Positions 26,303 to 35,400 of a stretch of DNA of 64,000 nucleotides are shown in pieces. Each line of letters begins with the position of its first letter. Positions within the stretch are counted from its first letter, which is position 1. The position numbers and the translations under genes are program-made. The notes under the pieces are model-generated. The model was given only the letters and a program-made list of their open reading frames with translations, searched no databases and was not told the origin of the DNA. The DNA is from Deltaproteobacteria bacterium (lineage in GTDB: Bacteria > Myxococcota > JADLHZ01): assembly GCA_020848545.1 (NCBI GenBank), contig JADLHZ010000026.1, positions 1 through 64,000 on the forward strand. The letters are read 5' to 3'.

Positions 26303-28396
26303 CTACTGCAGCGCGACGAGCTTCGAGTAGCTGTCGTAGCGGCTCTGGATCTGGCTCACGTAGTTCACCGGCTCTTCGCAGCGGCAGTAGCCGTGGCGCG
26401 CCTTCTTCGCGTGCTCGGGCTTGCTCAAGAGCAGCATCGCTTGCTCGACGTTGCCGAACCACTTGTTCGGGTTCAGCTTGAGATCGATCGCAATGCGGCG
26501 CGCGTCGATCACGTGGCCAGGGCCGCAGTTGTACGACGCCAGCGCGAAGCGAAGGCGATCCTTCTCTTTGACGTCCGGGCTCGTGAACATCTTGGCGTAG
26601 CGGTGCATCAGCTTCACGCCGGCGTGGATGCCTTGCTCCGGGTCGACGACGTCCTCGATCTTCAGATCCTTCGCCGTCTTCGGCATCACTTGCATGAGGC
26701 CGAGCGCGCCGACCCAGCTCTTGGCGGCAGGATCGAAGTGCGACTCTTGGTACATCTGCGCGAGCACGAGCCGCCAATCGAACTCGTACTGCTTGGCGTA
26801 CTTCTTCGCGAGCTCGTCGTAGGCCGAGATGGCGCCCTTGAGATCTTGGTTGTTCGCCGACGCGGCCGTTTTCATCTGCTTGCTGTTCTTGAAGTACTTG
26901 TTCACGGTCATGTTGTAGAACATGCCCTTGTAGGTCTTCTTGATGTGCGCATCCAGCGCGGCCTTCAGCTTCGGCTGATCCTTTCTGATCATCCAACCGA
27001 CTTGCCGCGGCTCGCCGATCGGCCCGGCGCTGCGCACGCGCTGAGCGTAGGTGAGCTCGACCTCGACGATGTTCGAGTCGGCGACCGTCGCGCGAAACTT
27101 CCCTTCGGCGACGCCGTCCAAGATCTCTTCGGTCTCCATCGCTTCGTCGACGGCTTGGATCTCGAAGCCGTGCTGCGCCTTCAGCTTCTCGAGCGACGCG
27201 TAGTAGCTCGACGACTTTCGGACCGCGATCTTCGCGCCTTTCAGATCGCCGAGCCCCTTGGTCGTCGTGTCGCTCGCCGGCACGATCAACAGCTCGCTGA
27301 TGGTGTTGTAGGGCGCGCTGAATTCGTAGTCCTTCTTCCGCTCGTCGGTGATCGTGATGCCCGCTGCGACGATGTCGCCTTTGCCTTCGGCGAGGTACTG
27401 CGCGAGCGCTTCACGGCTCGGCGGGATGACGACCTCGAGCCGCACGCCGAGCTCTTTCGTCAGGTTCTGCATCAGCTCGTACTCGAAGCCGAGCTGCTCG
27501 CCACGATAGACGAAGTAGCTCGTGCTCGAGTTTCGCGTCAGCACGCGCAAGACGTCCTTCTTCTGGATGTCGTCGAGATCGGCTTTGTAGGCCTTGTCCT
27601 TGAACGCGGTCAGCGCGTTCTCGATGAGGAAGCCGTCGAGGCTCTGCTTGAGCTCCGGGTTGTCTTTGCGCATCGCCCACGCGATCGGATCCTTTTCGGT
27701 GAGCGTGAACGCAGCCTTCACGCCCTTCTCGAAGCTCATCGCGTCTTCCAAAATATCGTTGTCAGCGACGGTGATCTTCGCCTCGCCGCGCGCCACTTGT
27801 TGGATCAGGGCGTAGGTGTCGTCGCTCTCGGGGGCGTCCTTGATCTTCAAGCCCTTCAGCTTCTCTTGCGCCTTCTTCAGCGACGCGGCGTACGAGCTCG
27901 ACGCGCGCACGGTGACCTCTTTGCCGTCGAGATCTTCGAGCTTCGTCAACGTCGCGTCGTCGGCCTTCACCACCACTTGCTGCTTGACGGTGCGCACCGG
28001 CCGGCTGAACGCCGCGCGGGCCGAGCGCTCCGGCGTGATCGCCAGGGAGGCCGCGATGACGTCGCCGCGCCCCTCTTCGAGCGCCTTCATCATCTCCTCG
28101 AGATCGCTCGCCTCGACGAACACCGCTTGGACGCCGAGCTTCGTCGCGAAGCGCTTGGCGAGCTGTTGCTCGGCGAGGCTCGGATCACCTTCCCGTTGGA
28201 GGCGCTCGCCCGGATCGCGGACGAGGAAGCGCAGCGAGCCCCTCTTCTTGATCTCGGCGAGGTCTCCCTTCGCCACGTACGCCGGGACGTCGGCGCTTGC
28301 GGTCGCCTTGACCGGCTGCGACGCCGGGGCGTTCGCGGGTGTGTCCGTACAAGCTGCGACGAAGAGGAACAACGTCGAAAGAGCGCGTGCGTTCAT
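26303..28396 (-). CDS. Lipoprotein with two solute-binding domains and a lytic transglycosylase domain (MltF-like)
   Basis: 697 aa. ATG 28396 begins a lipoprotein signal, with the lipidated Cys at position 16 (FVAAC). Two family-3 solute-binding domains follow: one opens RGSLRFLVRDPGER, the other DVLRVLTRNSSTSYFVYRG. Each contains a VRASSSY or VRKSSSYYAS strand. The C-terminal goose-lysozyme-like SLT domain has QMYQESHFDP (catalytic Glu), GALGLMQVMPKT and ASYNCGPGHV. MltF of E. coli has one sensor domain; here the sensor is duplicated. It would cleave peptidoglycan at the cell envelope, probably gated by binding of a muropeptide or amino acid. The ECF sigma gene follows after one base. Confidence 0.92.
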   Translation of the reverse strand: MNARALSTLFLFVAACTDTPANAPASQPVKATASADVPAYVAKGDLAEIKKRGSLRFLVRDPGERLQREGDPSLAEQQLAKRFATKLGVQAVFVEASDLEEMMKALEEGRGDVIAASLAITPERSARAAFSRPVRTVKQQVVVKADDATLTKLEDLDGKEVTVRASSSYAASLKKAQEKLKGLKIKDAPESDDTYALIQQVARGEAKITVADNDILEDAMSFEKGVKAAFTLTEKDPIAWAMRKDNPELKQSLDGFLIENALTAFKDKAYKADLDDIQKKDVLRVLTRNSSTSYFVYRGEQLGFEYELMQNLTKELGVRLEVVIPPSREALAQYLAEGKGDIVAAGITITDERKKDYEFSAPYNTISELLIVPASDTTTKGLGDLKGAKIAVRKSSSYYASLEKLKAQHGFEIQAVDEAMETEEILDGVAEGKFRATVADSNIVEVELTYAQRVRSAGPIGEPRQVGWMIRKDQPKLKAALDAHIKKTYKGMFYNMTVNKYFKNSKQMKTAASANNQDLKGAISAYDELAKKYAKQYEFDWRLVLAQMYQESHFDPAAKSWVGALGLMQVMPKTAKDLKIEDVVDPEQGIHAGVKLMHRYAKMFTSPDVKEKDRLRFALASYNCGPGHVIDARRIAIDLKLNPNKWFGNVEQAMLLLSKPEHAKKARHGYCRCEEPVNYVSQIQSRYDSYSKLVALQ

Positions 28397-28464
28397 GACT
28401 GACAGGTGTACCCGCGACGCTCCATGGCGCAACAATTGGAAGTCTTGTAACGGTCACGCTCCCC

Positions 28465-29289
28465 ATGGCGTCGAAGTTTGTCCCATTCGTTACGCACGCT
28501 GCCACCTCGAAGGACGGGCTCGCGCGCGATCGCATGCCCAAAGACGCGTTGATCGTCGATGTTGGCGACACCTTCGGCGCCCGCTTTCTCGACTCACTCC
28601 TGCGCGCCAATCGCGTGGCGTTCACCGGCACGACGGACATGTCGCAGGGCGCGCTGGCGTTGCCGGGCTGGGTGATGCTCGACTGCTATCTCTTGCCGTC
28701 GTCGATCGTCGGCTTCGCCCAGCGCGCGGCCGAGCTGCCCGCGAGCCTCTTCGAAGCGTTGGCGCCCGAGTCCGGTGACGCGCTCGTCCCGGTGGCGGCG
28801 TACACCGCGCTGCCGACGCCGATCCCGGGGCGTTTCATCGGCATCAGCTTGTTCTCGCTCTCGACGGGCCTCCGCCTCGGCCTGCGCTCGAAGGCGCTCG
28901 GGCTCCTGCTCTATGGCGCAACCGACCAATGGGGCATCACGCAGTTCGACAGCCCGTCGATCCGCATCCACACGAACTTTGGCCCCTTGCGCTTCATCAG
29001 CGCCGAGCCGCCGATCCACACCTTCTCGCACAAGACCTTCATCTATCGCTTGACCGTGCCGGCGCCGGACGTGCTCGAGCGCTTCGCGGCGAGTGAAAAA
29101 CCGCTGCCACCGCCGACCTCGCCGCCGCTCGGAGAGTGGATCGCGACGAACGACGATGGCGCGATGACCAGGCTCAAGCGGCAGATCCGTGAGGCGCCGG
29201 GCCGCTTCGCTGCCGTGCACCCAGGCTCACGGGCGAACGCGCGCGGCGGCCAAGACATCTACGTCGCCGATCTCGGGAGCAGCGCGTGA
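28465..29289 (+). CDS. Hypothetical protein coupled to an amidinotransferase-fold enzyme
   Basis: 274 aa. The sequence has no signal peptide and no recognised family. Conserved-looking stretches are LIVDVGDTFGARFLDSLLRA, TDMSQGALALPGWVMLDCYL and FISAEPPIHTFSHKTFIYRL. GLRLGLRSKALGLLLYGATD resembles an NTPase-free alpha/beta fold, but this is a guess. The ATG at 28465 follows CGCTCCCC, with no strong ribosome site. Its stop overlaps the next gene by GTGA, so its product is probably made together with the amidinotransferase-like enzyme. Confidence 0.75.
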   Translation: MASKFVPFVTHAATSKDGLARDRMPKDALIVDVGDTFGARFLDSLLRANRVAFTGTTDMSQGALALPGWVMLDCYLLPSSIVGFAQRAAELPASLFEALAPESGDALVPVAAYTALPTPIPGRFIGISLFSLSTGLRLGLRSKALGLLLYGATDQWGITQFDSPSIRIHTNFGPLRFISAEPPIHTFSHKTFIYRLTVPAPDVLERFAASEKPLPPPTSPPLGEWIATNDDGAMTRLKRQIREAPGRFAAVHPGSRANARGGQDIYVADLGSSA

Positions 29290-30164
29290 GCGAGACGTTC
29301 TTCCTTTCACCGCCCCGCCGAGACTGGGCCCTCCGCGCGCGAGCGAACTTCCGGAGTAAGGAAGCCGCGCCGGTCGATCCACTGCGCGCGCGCAAGGAGT
29401 GGCTCGCGTTCGCAGAACGTCTCGACGCGCTCGGCGGTCGCGTCATCGTCCTGCGCTCGCCGGACAGCGCGCTCACCGGCATGCCGTTCGCGGCGGAGGC
29501 CGGGCACGTCTTGCGCGACGGGCGCTTCTTGCTGCCGCGGATGGCCGCCGTGCACCGGCGCGGCGAGGAGACGCACTGGCGCCTCCTTTGTGATCGTGTC
29601 GGCATCGCAACGGTCGAGCTGCAAGACGGCTTCTTCGAAGGCCAAGGTGACGTCGGCGAATTCCTTGGGGTCACGCTCGTCTTCTTCGGCGGCCGCAGCA
29701 CCGAATCCGGCGCGCGCGCGGCGGCCGCAGCGATCGGCGGCGAGACGCTGCTCGTCCGCATCAAAGAGCCGGCGTTTCACGGCAACATGGCGCTCCTGCC
29801 GCTCGAGCGCGCCAAGAAGATGTTGATCTGTAAGGACGTCGTGGCGCCGGAGAGCCTCGCCGCGATCACCGCGCGCTTCGGTGAAGGAGCGCTCGTCCCG
29901 ATCACGCTCGACGAGCTCTTCGCCTATTCGACGAATGCGCTGCCGTTCGCAGACACGATCCTCGCGCCGAGCCTGGTGCCGTCGCGCGTGGTCGGGCTCT
30001 TCGAAGGCCTCGGCTACCGCGTCGAGAGGCTGGCGATGGACGAGCTCTGCGGCAAAGCCGGTGGCGCGTCCCGCTGCCTCGTCTGCCGCACCTCGGCCCC
30101 CCTCCCCGACGTCCCCGAGACCTTCTCCCTCGCCGCCGCCCGCGCCGAGATCCTCGCCGATTAG
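29286..30164 (+). CDS. Amidinotransferase / dimethylarginine dimethylaminohydrolase-like enzyme
   Basis: 292 aa with the pentein (guanidino-modifying) fold. It has FFEGQGDVGEFLG (the FEGxGD turn), FFGGRSTESGARAA, KEPAFHGNMALLPL (catalytic His) and AGGASRCLVCRTS near the C-terminus (catalytic Cys). These correspond to the Glu/Asp, His and Cys positions of DDAH and related hydrolases. It would hydrolyse or transfer a guanidino group; the substrate is not evident. The GTG start at 29286 overlaps the preceding stop. PFADTILAPSLVPSRVV fits the usual pre-Cys helix. Confidence 0.82.
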   Translation: MSETFFLSPPRRDWALRARANFRSKEAAPVDPLRARKEWLAFAERLDALGGRVIVLRSPDSALTGMPFAAEAGHVLRDGRFLLPRMAAVHRRGEETHWRLLCDRVGIATVELQDGFFEGQGDVGEFLGVTLVFFGGRSTESGARAAAAAIGGETLLVRIKEPAFHGNMALLPLERAKKMLICKDVVAPESLAAITARFGEGALVPITLDELFAYSTNALPFADTILAPSLVPSRVVGLFEGLGYRVERLAMDELCGKAGGASRCLVCRTSAPLPDVPETFSLAAARAEILAD

Positions 30165-30204
30165 CGCTCCCGCTTTCACTCGCACTCGCACTTCGCCTCT
30201 GCTA

Positions 30205-31197
30205 ATGGCCCGCCGCATGCGCGTTTTCGCCCTGATCGTCGTGCTCCTCGCGGCGCCGGCCGTCGCTGGTCCGTTGGTCATTCCGCCCGAGAAGGCGACG
30301 GACACCGGCATGGTGCGGCAGCCACCTCCGCCCGGGCCGTCGTCGTTTCCAGCGAGCCCGGATCCGTCGTTGTTCAAAGACGGCGGTTTCGAGCAGCAGC
30401 CGTCGTCGCAGCCCTATAAGGACGACGCGATGGTGCGGCAGCCCCCGCGCGACGATGACGGCGAGGTTGACGACGACGAGGACGACAAGCCGAAGAAGCG
30501 CCGTCCCGAGCGCTACCGGATGAAGAAGCGCCGCTTCGTCGGCTTCAGCGTGGCGGCGCACGGCGGCTTCTTCATCCGCGGCCGCAACGATCTCGCCCGC
30601 ATCGGCAACGCGATCGGCCCGGCAGGCGAGCCCGGCCGTCTCGGCGGCCTCATGGACGGCGAGCTCACCTTGGACATCGGCCGTCACCTGCGCATCGGCC
30701 TCTCGGTGATCTGGACGCAATTGGAAGCGAGCGGCAGCGGCCCGGACCTCGGCGCGATCAACGTCCGCCAGAACGCACGCTACCGCTTCCTCACCGGCGG
30801 CCTCATCGTCGACGGCGTCATCCCACTTTCGCAGAGCGTGGATCTTTCGCTCGGCGCCACGCTCGCGGCTGGCGAGCTCAACGTGGCGATCTTCACCTCG
30901 CGCATCGAAGACTTCAGCGACGTCGGCGTCGACCTCCGCGCGATCCCGAAGGCGCAGCGCTTCGAGCTCTCGGGCGCCCTCTTGCACCTGCGGCCCGCCC
31001 TCGGCTTTCGCTTGAAGCTCGGCCAGCGCGCGTTCGCGGCGATCGACATTCGCCTCGGCCTCGACGTCTATTACGTGCCGAAGAACACGCTGCGCGTCGC
31101 CGACGACATGCCGCTCCAAGGCAGCCCCGAGATCATCGATCTGCATCCTTATCTCACCGTCGGGCTCGCGCTCGGCGACTTCGGCATGCGGCGGTAG
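30205..31197 (+). CDS. Exported outer-membrane beta-barrel-like protein
   Basis: 330 aa. Start ATG 30205 (or 30217) gives the signal peptide VFALIVVLLAAPAVAGP. An unstructured Pro/Asp-rich region with the repeated GMVRQPPPPG and AMVRQPPRDD units runs to about residue 105, including DDGEVDDDEDDKPKKRR. The rest consists of about 8-10 amphipathic strands (GFSVAAHGGFFIRG, LRIGLSVIWTQLEASGSG, RPALGFRLKLGQRAFAAIDI) ending in a strand plus Arg, like an outer-membrane barrel. No enzyme motif is present. The ORF upstream is an unrelated frame. Confidence 0.7.
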   Translation: MARRMRVFALIVVLLAAPAVAGPLVIPPEKATDTGMVRQPPPPGPSSFPASPDPSLFKDGGFEQQPSSQPYKDDAMVRQPPRDDDGEVDDDEDDKPKKRRPERYRMKKRRFVGFSVAAHGGFFIRGRNDLARIGNAIGPAGEPGRLGGLMDGELTLDIGRHLRIGLSVIWTQLEASGSGPDLGAINVRQNARYRFLTGGLIVDGVIPLSQSVDLSLGATLAAGELNVAIFTSRIEDFSDVGVDLRAIPKAQRFELSGALLHLRPALGFRLKLGQRAFAAIDIRLGLDVYYVPKNTLRVADDMPLQGSPEIIDLHPYLTVGLALGDFGMRR

Positions 31198-31199
31198 AC

Positions 31200-31730
31200 G
31201 TGCTCGAGCCGTACGACAATATTTGGCCGACGATCGACGCGCAGGCGTTCGTGCATCCGAGCGCGGTCGTCATCGGCAAGGTCACGGTCGGCGCCGAGAC
31301 CAGCCTCTGGCCGAACACGACCTTGCGCGGCGACGACGGCCGCATCGTCATCGGCGCACGGACGAGCATCCAAGACAACACCGTTTGCCACCTGACCGCT
31401 GGCCTCAGCGAGCTCTTCGTGGGCGACGAAGTGACGTGCGGGCACTCGGTGATCTTGCACGGCTGCAAGATCGGCAACCGCGTGCTCGTCGGGATGGGCG
31501 CGATCGTGCTCGACAACGCGGAGGTCGGCGAGCTGTCGTTGATCGGCGCTGGCACTTTGATCACCATGAACACGGTGATCCCTCCGCGCTCGCTCGTGCT
31601 CGGCAATCCGGGCAAGGTCGTGCGCGAGGTCAATGAGCGAGAAATCACGATGATCTTGAGCGGCGTCGCCGTCTACGTCGAAAAAGCCCGTGACTACCTA
31701 CGCATACATGGTGCGCCCAAGCGCAGATAA
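31200..31730 (+). CDS. Gamma carbonic anhydrase-like hexapeptide-repeat protein
   Basis: 176 aa of left-handed beta-helix. Hexapeptide repeats run from AVVIGKVTVGAETSLWPNTT to GTLITMNTVIPPRS. The zinc ligands expected in gamma carbonic anhydrases are visible as NTVCHLT (His near 63) and CGHSVILHGCKIG (two His near 81 and 86), and WPNTTLRGDDGRIVIG supplies the conserved Arg/Asp. It may be a carbonic anhydrase or an acyl-coenzyme metabolism protein of the PaaY/YrdA type. It starts at GTG, two bases after the preceding stop. Confidence 0.88.
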   Translation: MLEPYDNIWPTIDAQAFVHPSAVVIGKVTVGAETSLWPNTTLRGDDGRIVIGARTSIQDNTVCHLTAGLSELFVGDEVTCGHSVILHGCKIGNRVLVGMGAIVLDNAEVGELSLIGAGTLITMNTVIPPRSLVLGNPGKVVREVNEREITMILSGVAVYVEKARDYLRIHGAPKRR

Positions 31731-31774
31731 CGGCGACTTTTCGAGCTGACAGATCGATACTCGAGCGGGTACAA

Positions 31775-34700
31775 ATGCGAGTGATGGCCGTGAAGGACTG
31801 GCGTTCGTCGAAATGGCTGGTGGTCGTGTCGTTTGCGATCGTCGCGATGAGCGCCGGTTGCGACAGCAAGCGGCTCGCAGGCTCATCCTGCTCGAATCAA
31901 TCACAGTGCGCGTCGGGCCTGTTCTGCACCGGCGGCCGTTGTCGGCCGTGCCCCGACGGCAACTGCACGACGAGCGTGGTCACGAGCTGCACGAAGGCCG
32001 AAGATTGCGGCGCCGGCAAAGTCTGCGTGAACGGCGGCTGCTTCACGTCGTGCGTCGAAGACGTGCAGTGTGACTCGGCGCTCGTCTGCATCAACAACAT
32101 CTGTCAGCCGGGCTGCCGCTCGGACAAACAGTGCAACGCCAAAGAGATCTGCCGCGCCAAGGCCTGCGTCATCGGTTGCCGAAACGACGCAGCGTGCGAA
32201 GCGCGAGAGATCTGCGAGAACGAGCTGTGCATCACTGGCTGCCGCAACGACGCGGCGTGCACGGTCGGCGCCGAGCTCTGCATCGACAAGCGTTGCGGCG
32301 CGATCCAGGCGGACTGGATGCCGCAAGTGACCTTCGATCCCGAGGAGGTCACGGTCTACGTCGGCGAGCATCCGCCGACCGCGACGTACTCGGTGGCGCC
32401 CGGCATTCACGACAGCGGCCCGCCGGTCGTGGCGATCACCGACGTGCAGCCGCCGATCTCGTTGCAAGGCGACGTCTTCACGCTTGGGCCCTCGCAGCTC
32501 GTCGTGCAGACCTTCGTCGAGACCAAGGGCGACTACTCGGTGACGGTGTCGGCGACAGGCCGCGCCGGCACGACCACGAAGAAGCTCACCTTCCATGTCA
32601 TCACCGATCCCGTGCACGCCTACATGATCGAATACGGGTCGACGCTCGGCGGCGTCCAGCGCGTGCAATCGGACGGCGGGGACATCGACATGATCGACGC
32701 GGACGACCTGGCGGCGCCGCTGCCGATGAGTCAACACACCGCCAAGCAGGCGATCGAGTTCGCGCTGACTCGCCGCGCGGCGGTGGCGCCAGCGTACGTC
32801 ACGGGCTTTGGCCGCGTCGGCAGCACCGACTACGCGATGGCGTACGAGCTGCGCACGGGCTCGAACCAGGCGTGGTTTCGGACGAAGAGCGTGGCGCAAG
32901 GCGTATGCGAGCTCGGCATGCGCGCCGCAGGCAGCGAGGTGTGCCTCTATCCAATCGTCGGCTTGAGCGCCGATCTCAGCGGCAAGAAGGTGGCCGGCCT
33001 GATCAGCAAGGCGAAGACGACGCAGTCGAACGCGCTCGGGCAAGTCTGGCTCAACACGGGGGCCGTGTTCGTGCTCAATACCCAAACGGCGACTCCGACC
33101 GCGCCGCCCAGCACACCGCCGGAGTTCGAGGTCGGAACCGATCCCGTTGGTGCCACCGGTCTGCAGGTGCTCGGCGGCATTCCGGAACCAGCCGCGGGAC
33201 CGTTGACCGCGGTCGGCGATCCGCCGGCCTCCCCCCTGCGCACCTTCGCTTCGCCTTCGATTTCCGGCGACGGCACGCGCTTGCTCACCTTGGCGGCGGA
33301 TCGATTGCCGTGCCCGACCGACGGACCGCTGACCGGACTTGGTGACCCTGTCTGCGGCGACAACCGCGCCTGCTCGACGGTGACGAACACCTGCGGCCTC
33401 AAATACTGCAAGCTCGACACAGACTGTGCGTTCGACTGCGAAGCGAGGAAGAAGTGCCCGCCGTCGAGCGACCCGAGCTGCGCCGACGACGGCACCGGCC
33501 GCCAGTTCGAGCCGTGTCCGGCCAACCATCCCACGCTGCGGACGCTGCGTGGGCCGAACAACACCGGCAATCCCGAGTACATGTGCTGCGCGACCGCCGC
33601 CGTCGCAGAGACCTGCAGCGCATGTTCGTCGCGCAAGACCTGCACGAGCGACTCGAGTTGCACCGGCGGGCGCACTTGCCAAGAGATGGGCGCGACCGAC
33701 TATTGCGCTTGCCTTTCGGACGAGACGGCGTCGGTGGTCGGCACCACCAACGTGTGCTGCAAGAACAGCGGCGGCCAATGTCCGGCGCCGAAGTGCGTCA
33801 CCGGCGCCCCGGACGATCGCAACAACTGCGCGGCCGATGACGCTTGTCACGGCAGCTGCCAGCCCCGAGCTGAAATCCGCTTCGTCAGCTACGACACGAG
33901 CACCAGCGCCGCGCAGCCGCCGATCGCAGCTCAGGGACCGCCGTTGGCCTCGACCTTGGCTGGCGCTCCGGCGGACGCCGGTGGCGCGTTGCCACAACTC
34001 TCCGCGATCATCGCGCCGCAGATTGTCGGCAACGATCGCGCGGCCTACTTCACGATCCCCATGTTTGATCAGCTGAGAGCGGTCGCCGGAGGCGAAGACG
34101 CCCTCGACGCCTTGTTCGGCAGCGGCCCCGGCGGCGCCAGCGGGTTCTTCGGCCAGTTCGCCGAGAAGGGCCTGCTCGAGGTGAAGCTCACCGACTCGAG
34201 CCTCAATCCTGCCACGGCGGAGACCATCTCGCCGCGCTCGACGCCGCAGATCTCGGAAGCCGGCTTGCTCGGCATGTTGTTCGCGACCGCGTCGGAAGGG
34301 ACGCTGAAGACGCAACAGTGCATCAATAAGTGCCTCAGCGACCCGCCTAGCGCCTACGCGCCGTGCACTTGTCCGACGCTCGATTCGCCGCCGGCGCCGC
34401 CAAACACGTACCGCTACGGAACCTGCACCGACGACACCGGCCAGCCGGGCTCGATCGGTTGCTGCATCGCAGACTGCCACTCGAAGTGCGAAGGCGGCGT
34501 CGAGATGCTCTACACGGTGCTCGGGCCGACGCAGCCGCCGGACCCGCCGGGCGATCAGTTCACGCTGTGGTGTCTCGACCAAGTCGCCGCCGGCCGGCCG
34601 AACGTCGGCGCCAGCTTCCCGTTCTGGATGGTCAGCGACAAGAACCAGTCGCGCTTGCTGATCACACAGCAGACGATGTCGACCCCGTTCCCCACCGGTC

Positions 34701-35359
34701 CTGGCGGCTTCAGCGCGGCGAGTTGCAACCAGCCGCAGCTCAAGGCGCAGTTCTGTGGGCCTCCGGCGGGTTCATTCGCAGCTTGGACGACGCACGCGAT
34801 GCCCGCCTACGTGCCGGCCGAGATGAAGACGCGCCTTCTCGTCTATGACGTGGCGAACCAGACGACGACGGACGTGCTCGACACGACGGCGTTTGGATCC
34901 TTCCTGATGCCCGCGGCGAGCGGTGCGCGGGACTTCCTCATCGGCGATCCGCAGTTCATCGCCGAGGGCCGGCAAGTGGCGTTCTCGGCGAAGGGCGAGC
35001 GCCTGGTGGGGACAACGCCGGGGACCGGCTCGCTGAGCGATGACCCGCACATGTTCGTCGTCAACGTCGACGGCTCGAACCCCCGCCGCATCCTCGACAA
35101 GACCAAGGTGACGACGATCGGCGTGCCTGGCTACCACGGCATCTTCGGCTGCTCGTCGTGCGAGGATTGCGAGACGCAAAACTGCCAATCGTGCGCTGCG
35201 GGCAGCGGCTGCAGCTGCAACGAGACGCCGCTCGAGCATCAGGCGTCGAGCGTCGCGTGGCAGTGGATTTACCTCTTCTTCCTCGGCCGCTTCATCCCGT
35301 CGTTCATGCGCACGACGCGCCGCTTCGGCGAGCGCCTACGCGACCGCCGCCTCGGGTAG
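31775..35359 (+). CDS. 1194-aa Cys-rich lipoprotein with EGF-like repeats
   Basis: The ORF has a lipoprotein signal (VVSFAIVAMSAGC, Cys about residue 29). Residues about 40-180 hold roughly six 22-aa repeats of the form C-x-D-x2-C-x3-E-x-C, with GC between units (for example GCRSDKQCNAKEICRAKAC and GCRNDAACEAREICENELC). An Ig-like or pre-PEP stretch follows, then a long mixed domain with further Cys groups, including CASCSSRKTC and the final CSSCEDCETQNCQSC. The last 40 residues have a hydrophobic patch, WQWIYLFFLGRF, next to many Arg. It looks like a surface-exposed, disulfide-stabilised Myxococcota-type protein. Function is unknown; adhesion or sensing is possible. Confidence 0.75.
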   Translation: MRVMAVKDWRSSKWLVVVSFAIVAMSAGCDSKRLAGSSCSNQSQCASGLFCTGGRCRPCPDGNCTTSVVTSCTKAEDCGAGKVCVNGGCFTSCVEDVQCDSALVCINNICQPGCRSDKQCNAKEICRAKACVIGCRNDAACEAREICENELCITGCRNDAACTVGAELCIDKRCGAIQADWMPQVTFDPEEVTVYVGEHPPTATYSVAPGIHDSGPPVVAITDVQPPISLQGDVFTLGPSQLVVQTFVETKGDYSVTVSATGRAGTTTKKLTFHVITDPVHAYMIEYGSTLGGVQRVQSDGGDIDMIDADDLAAPLPMSQHTAKQAIEFALTRRAAVAPAYVTGFGRVGSTDYAMAYELRTGSNQAWFRTKSVAQGVCELGMRAAGSEVCLYPIVGLSADLSGKKVAGLISKAKTTQSNALGQVWLNTGAVFVLNTQTATPTAPPSTPPEFEVGTDPVGATGLQVLGGIPEPAAGPLTAVGDPPASPLRTFASPSISGDGTRLLTLAADRLPCPTDGPLTGLGDPVCGDNRACSTVTNTCGLKYCKLDTDCAFDCEARKKCPPSSDPSCADDGTGRQFEPCPANHPTLRTLRGPNNTGNPEYMCCATAAVAETCSACSSRKTCTSDSSCTGGRTCQEMGATDYCACLSDETASVVGTTNVCCKNSGGQCPAPKCVTGAPDDRNNCAADDACHGSCQPRAEIRFVSYDTSTSAAQPPIAAQGPPLASTLAGAPADAGGALPQLSAIIAPQIVGNDRAAYFTIPMFDQLRAVAGGEDALDALFGSGPGGASGFFGQFAEKGLLEVKLTDSSLNPATAETISPRSTPQISEAGLLGMLFATASEGTLKTQQCINKCLSDPPSAYAPCTCPTLDSPPAPPNTYRYGTCTDDTGQPGSIGCCIADCHSKCEGGVEMLYTVLGPTQPPDPPGDQFTLWCLDQVAAGRPNVGASFPFWMVSDKNQSRLLITQQTMSTPFPTGPGGFSAASCNQPQLKAQFCGPPAGSFAAWTTHAMPAYVPAEMKTRLLVYDVANQTTTDVLDTTAFGSFLMPAASGARDFLIGDPQFIAEGRQVAFSAKGERLVGTTPGTGSLSDDPHMFVVNVDGSNPRRILDKTKVTTIGVPGYHGIFGCSSCEDCETQNCQSCAAGSGCSCNETPLEHQASSVAWQWIYLFFLGRFIPSFMRTTRRFGERLRDRRLG

Positions 35360-35400
35360 GACCGCCGCAACCTCTGCGGTCGTAAGAGGTAAAGCCGAAG

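Noticed and set aside
25039-26481. Plus-strand frame that passes through the double-palindrome element (contains KKVPGTYFLSNFW)
   Set aside because: The fragment is only a translation of the repeated palindrome; a similar peptide appears at 39111 for the same reason.
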